A program made the translations under genes and the position numbers. The notes below the pieces were generated by a model. The model saw only the letters and a list, made by a program, of their open reading frames with translations. It made no database searches and was not told the origin of the DNA. 60,337 bases of DNA from contig NZ_JAAKZY010000038.1 in NCBI RefSeq assembly GCF_011045015.1, positions 1 through 60,337 of the forward strand, given 5' to 3'. How positions within the stretch are numbered: position 1 is the first letter of the stretch; each line of letters starts with the position of its first letter. Positions 57,844 to 60,337 of this stretch are shown here, piece by piece. The DNA comes from Streptomyces scabichelini (GTDB lineage Bacteria > Actinomycetota > Actinomycetes > Streptomycetales > Streptomycetaceae).

Positions 57844-58169
57844 GGCCCCTCACTTTCGGGTTGGGCGATTTGCGTACTTTCCTCATGATGTGTATGAGGG
57901 GCGCGAAGTGGTGGACCGACGCCCGTGGCGCGTCGATCTTCAGATCAGCACCACCCGAATGGGCCTGAGAGATCCGGAAAGCAGAGGATGGCGGTGAAAG
58001 TAACGGAATGTGGTGAGTTGTCACTCTGCGATCGGAGGCGTGTCATCCGGTTCTAAGGCTGTGTGCAGGGCGGGAGTTGGGGTTCGACGCAGGTCACCGA
58101 TCGGTATCGGTCGGTGTGTATAGTCGGGCGCCAGAAGTCCCCTACGTCAAGGAAAGACGAGGTCGCGCG
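57844..58169. other. Divergent intergenic region
   Basis: 326 bases between the secreted-protein gene and the DLW-39 gene. No gene is supported. A less GC-rich part near 57960-58060 and TATAGT at 58119-58124 (before the DLW-39 start) look like promoter parts. The repeat TCGGTATCGGTCGG lies near 58101-58114. Confidence 0.45.
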
Positions 58170-58298
58170 GTGAAGAAGCTTCTCCTGGTCGCACTGGCCG
58201 CCATCGGCGGGCTCCTCGTGTACCGCCAGATCCAGGCGGATCGCGCCGAGCAGGATCTGTGGACGGAGGCGACTGACTCCGTGCCCACGGGTTCGTGA
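58170..58298 (+). CDS. DLW-39 family small protein
   Basis: A 42-residue protein starting at GTG 58170: VKKLLLVALAAIGGLLVYRQ, then QADRAEQDLWTEATDS. The D-L-W motif at residues 29-31 and the length match the actinobacterial DLW-39 family, named for this tripeptide and size; its function is unknown. The N-terminal hydrophobic stretch likely anchors it in the membrane. Ribosome binding sequence GGAAAG and GAGG lie upstream. A strong intrinsic terminator follows. It is too short for most gene finders. Confidence 0.88.
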   Translation: MKKLLLVALAAIGGLLVYRQIQADRAEQDLWTEATDSVPTGS

Positions 58299-58322
58299 GT
58301 ACTGACGACAGTCTCAGTACAG

Positions 58323-58352
58323 ACCCCGGCCGCCCTCGCGGTCGGGGTTTTT
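58323..58352 (+). terminator. Intrinsic terminator after DLW-39 gene
   Basis: ACCCCGGCCG and CGGTCGGGGT form a stem around CCCTCG (one G-T wobble) and a run of T follows. Good rho-independent form, read rightward. Confidence 0.9.
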
Positions 58353-58434
58353 CGTTGTCTCCATGTCTTCGAGCGGGCTGCGAAACCGCCTCTGGGGGGC
58401 CTTGGAACGGTCTTCGGAGGGGCTTTGGAGCGGC

Positions 58435-58505
58435 GGCCTCCGGAGCGGTCTTGGACCGGCCTCCGGACCGGCCTCCGGAGCGGTCTTCGGAGCGGTCTTC
58501 GGCAC
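58435..58505. repeat. 12-bp imperfect tandem repeats
   Basis: Six near-copies of a 12-base unit (GGCCTCCGGAGC, GGTCTTCGGAGC and variants; the second has 11) lie in tandem. Related words are scattered from 58401 on. They sit in the 350-base gap before the secreted protein gene and are not convincingly coding. This and the neighbouring sequence account for the 58299-58650 gap. Confidence 0.75.
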
Positions 58506-58650
58506 AGGAAGCGCTTGCGTCGCCGAAGCGGGGATGGCGCGGTGACGGGCGGGGCAGGATGGTCGGGGCTTCGCGGGTGTCAGGGCGCCATGGCGCCGGT
58601 CCGCGGGAGCCCGGTGACTGACGATCCGTGGCTACGGCGAGGGGTGGCGC

Positions 58651-60045
58651 GTGATGGGGCGGCGCACGGTGTGGTGGCGCGGCCGTACGGTCCTGGCCTG
58701 CGTGGCGGCGCTGTGCACGGTCGCGGCGCTGCCGGCGCAGGCACAGGGGCAGGTGCGGGACCAGCGGACGGCGGCGGGTACTCCTGATCCGTACGTCTTC
58801 GCCGGTGATGCCCAGACGGTCGAGGGCGCGCCCAACGCAGCCGAAGCCGTACGGCTGACCCCGGGCAGGACCTACAAGAGCTCCGTCCGGAACAACGGGA
58901 AGCTCTACTACCGCCTCCGGCTCGACAGCGCATCCAACGCCTATGTCTCGGCCACCGCCGTCCCCAGGCTGGGGACGAACGTCACCTACTCGGACGGCAT
59001 CAAGGTCTCCCTGCAGGACCCCGCAGGCCGCAACTGCTTCTCCGGAGACGCCGACGACGCCCGGTTCGGGCCCACCGAGAGCCCGCGTCCCCTCACGGCC
59101 TGGGCGTCGCGCAGGATCGGCCCCGACGGGTACGCCTGCCAGACGGCAGGGACGTACTCCGTGGTCGTCGAGCGCATCAGCGGAGCCGGTTCGTCGGCGG
59201 ACGACTGGGACCTGGAGCTTCAGTACGTCTCGGAGCCCGTCCTGAAGACGACCGGCCCGAGCACCGCTCCTGAGACGTGGAATTCCGCCTCCCCCGAGGC
59301 GATCGGCGGCGCAGCACAGAGCCGTAAGGGCGGCACGAGCTTCAACGAGGCGCGCGGCCTGGAGCAGGGCGTCTGGAAAGACGGCATCCGGGCCGGGCAG
59401 ACGCTCTTCTACCGGGTCCCGGTCGACTGGGGACAACAGCTCTACGCCACCGCCGAACTGGGCGGCGCCGACGGCGACGGCATCCTGGGCAACGCCCTCG
59501 TCATGTCGCTCTACAACCCGGTGCGCGCCTTCGTGGACGACGCCCGTACCGGATACGGCGGCAGGCCGAAGCCGGCCGCTCTGGAGCCGCTGCCCGCGGT
59601 CGCGTACGAGAACCGGTACGACGTCGACGACCAGGTCAGCGGGATGCGGTTCGCCGGCTGGTACTACCTCGCGGTACATCTCGGCGCCGACGTGGCCGAC
59701 AAGTTCGGCGACGGGCCGATCGGACTGACACTGCGTGTGCGGGTGAGCGGTGCGGCCGGCGACAAACCGGTGTACGCGGGGGCGGCCGAGCCACCCGGTG
59801 TGTTCGACGTCACGGCGGGGGACAAGGACGCGGCGGAAAGCGGGGCCGCGGCGGCGGACGGGCGTGACGGCGGTGACGGGAACGCCACGATGAAGCTGGT
59901 GGCCGCGGGCGGGATCGGCGCGGGCACTGTGCTCGTGTTGGGGCTCGGGGTGTGGACCGTGGTCGCCCGGCGGCGGGCCGCTGGTACGTCGGCGACGACT
60001 GTCGGCGCGGCTTCACGGGAGTACGAGCCGCCGCGGGCCCGGTAA
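58651..60045 (+). CDS. Secreted, C-terminally membrane-anchored protein, unknown function
   Basis: A 464-residue protein. It begins with GTG-ATG (either may start; GGCGAGGGG upstream) and a signal sequence (MGRRTVWWRGRTVLACVAALCTVAALPAQAQ region). A large extracytoplasmic region follows, with two similar beta-rich halves: GRTYKSSVRNNGKLYYRLRL (about 72-91) and GQTLFYRVPVDWGQQLYATAEL (about 250-271), which suggests a repeated carbohydrate-type beta-sandwich. A Gly/Ala-rich spacer and one helix (about 420-445) anchor it, with a short basic tail. I do not recognise a named family. It converges with the ORF at the right edge. Confidence 0.8.
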   Translation: MMGRRTVWWRGRTVLACVAALCTVAALPAQAQGQVRDQRTAAGTPDPYVFAGDAQTVEGAPNAAEAVRLTPGRTYKSSVRNNGKLYYRLRLDSASNAYVSATAVPRLGTNVTYSDGIKVSLQDPAGRNCFSGDADDARFGPTESPRPLTAWASRRIGPDGYACQTAGTYSVVVERISGAGSSADDWDLELQYVSEPVLKTTGPSTAPETWNSASPEAIGGAAQSRKGGTSFNEARGLEQGVWKDGIRAGQTLFYRVPVDWGQQLYATAELGGADGDGILGNALVMSLYNPVRAFVDDARTGYGGRPKPAALEPLPAVAYENRYDVDDQVSGMRFAGWYYLAVHLGADVADKFGDGPIGLTLRVRVSGAAGDKPVYAGAAEPPGVFDVTAGDKDAAESGAAAADGRDGGDGNATMKLVAAGGIGAGTVLVLGLGVWTVVARRRAAGTSATTVGAASREYEPPRAR

Positions 60046-60077
60046 CTCGACGGCTCCCAGGGCCGGGCCTCACCGGT

Positions 60078-60337
60078 TCAGATGCGGGTCAGGGCCCAGA
60101 ACCCGACACAGAAACAGACCAGCGCGAGCAGCAGCACCGGGATCGCCACGTGCGCGGGCGGCCCCGGGCGGCGCAGCGCGCGCCTTCCGCGGCGCCGCGC
60201 AACTGGCTGCGGCTCAGACGGAACCCGAACGTCGCGAGCGGTGTATGAAGCAGTAGAGGCGAATGCATGCGACTGCGACGCGGGACTCGGGGCCTGGGGG
60301 GAGGACACATGCGTGGGTCCGTAGGACGGAGCGGGGG
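60078..60337 (-). CDS. C-terminal part of a tail-anchored protein, cut by window edge
   Basis: A leftward frame is open from the right window edge to the TGA at 60078. The visible tail is Pro/Ser/Gln-rich (PAPSYGP, SSPQAPSPASQ), then basic (RRRGRRALRRPG), ending in one hydrophobic helix AIPVLLLALVCFCVGFWALT with two residues after it. An internal GTG at 60308 could be taken as a start, but the frame continues upstream in the same proline-rich style, so the gene is probably longer. It is a C-terminal membrane anchor of a cytoplasmic protein; the main domain lies outside. A kinase-like protein is possible but unsupported. Confidence 0.55.
   Translation of the reverse strand, partial: PAPSYGPTHVSSPQAPSPASQSHAFASTASYTARDVRVPSEPQPVARRRGRRALRRPGPPAHVAIPVLLLALVCFCVGFWALTRI

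Noticed and set aside
57383..58024. 213-codon leftward frame covering the tRNA side
   Set aside because: It overlaps the small secreted-protein gene in another frame and the tRNA terminator; the 112-codon frame with a signal peptide and ribosome binding site is preferred.
58295..58787. Two overlapping frames over the 12-bp repeats
   Set aside because: Products are simple Arg/Gly/Pro repeats produced by the tandem DNA; one frame also starts in a terminator.

Overview
The window is a high-GC actinobacterial chromosome segment from the origin region of a Streptomyces. The gene order rpmH-dnaA-oriC-dnaN-gnd-recF-dciA-gyrB-gyrA, with parAB, rsmG, jag, yidC, yidD and rnpA on the other side, is typical of Streptomyces. 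GTG starts, very G/C-biased third codon positions and the consensus parS motif GTTTCACGTGAAAC agree with this. I see no insertion sequence, integrase, CRISPR array, prophage or biosynthetic cluster. This is mostly core chromosome, and the most interesting features lie between the genes.

Layout. 1-8.5 kb is a variable flank: an unfinished proline-rich ORF, a HAD phosphatase, a membrane protein, acetyltransferases, a divergent MarR/MFS pair, a class C beta-lactamase-like hydrolase, a methyltransferase and a RibD/DHFR-like reductase. 8.6-14 kb carries dnaB, a MATE exporter and the rpsF-ssb-rpsR-rplI operon. 14-25.6 kb is rich in cell-envelope genes: a small membrane protein, femX with a divergent alanine-racemase homologue, a GT87-like membrane glycosyltransferase, a class A penicillin-binding protein, a padR-ino1 unit, an MFS protein and an LppU/SCO3897-type protein. 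25.7-38 kb holds cca, a DUF6049-type protein, murJ, a membrane pseudokinase, sigM with its anti-sigma gene, trxBA under a sigma-R type promoter, and a GNAT gene. 38-44.3 kb is parB-parA-rsmG-jag-yidC-yidD-rnpA-rpmH. 44.7-56.4 kb is dnaA-oriC-dnaN-gnd-recF-dciA-gyrB-gyrA. 56.4-60.3 kb has a DUF3566 protein, tRNA-Ile(GAT), small secreted or membrane proteins, a DLW-39 gene and an edge-truncated ORF.

How the parts fit. DnaA, its origin, the clamp, DnaB, the likely DnaB loader DciA, SSB, gyrase and RecF lie within 48 kb. ParA and ParB sit with twelve perfect parS sites, all on the parAB side of oriC (1.5-40.6 kb) and none from dnaA to the right end. A thirteenth, one-mismatch site lies inside parB. 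Several parS sites form the centre of long perfect palindromes at convergent gene ends, so one sequence may act both as ParB loading site and as transcription terminator. MurJ, FemX, the class A PBP and the pseudokinase place much of the lipid II pathway close by. DnaA-box-like clusters also lie outside oriC, before recF (with the only TTGTCCACA match I found) and between dnaB and the MATE gene.
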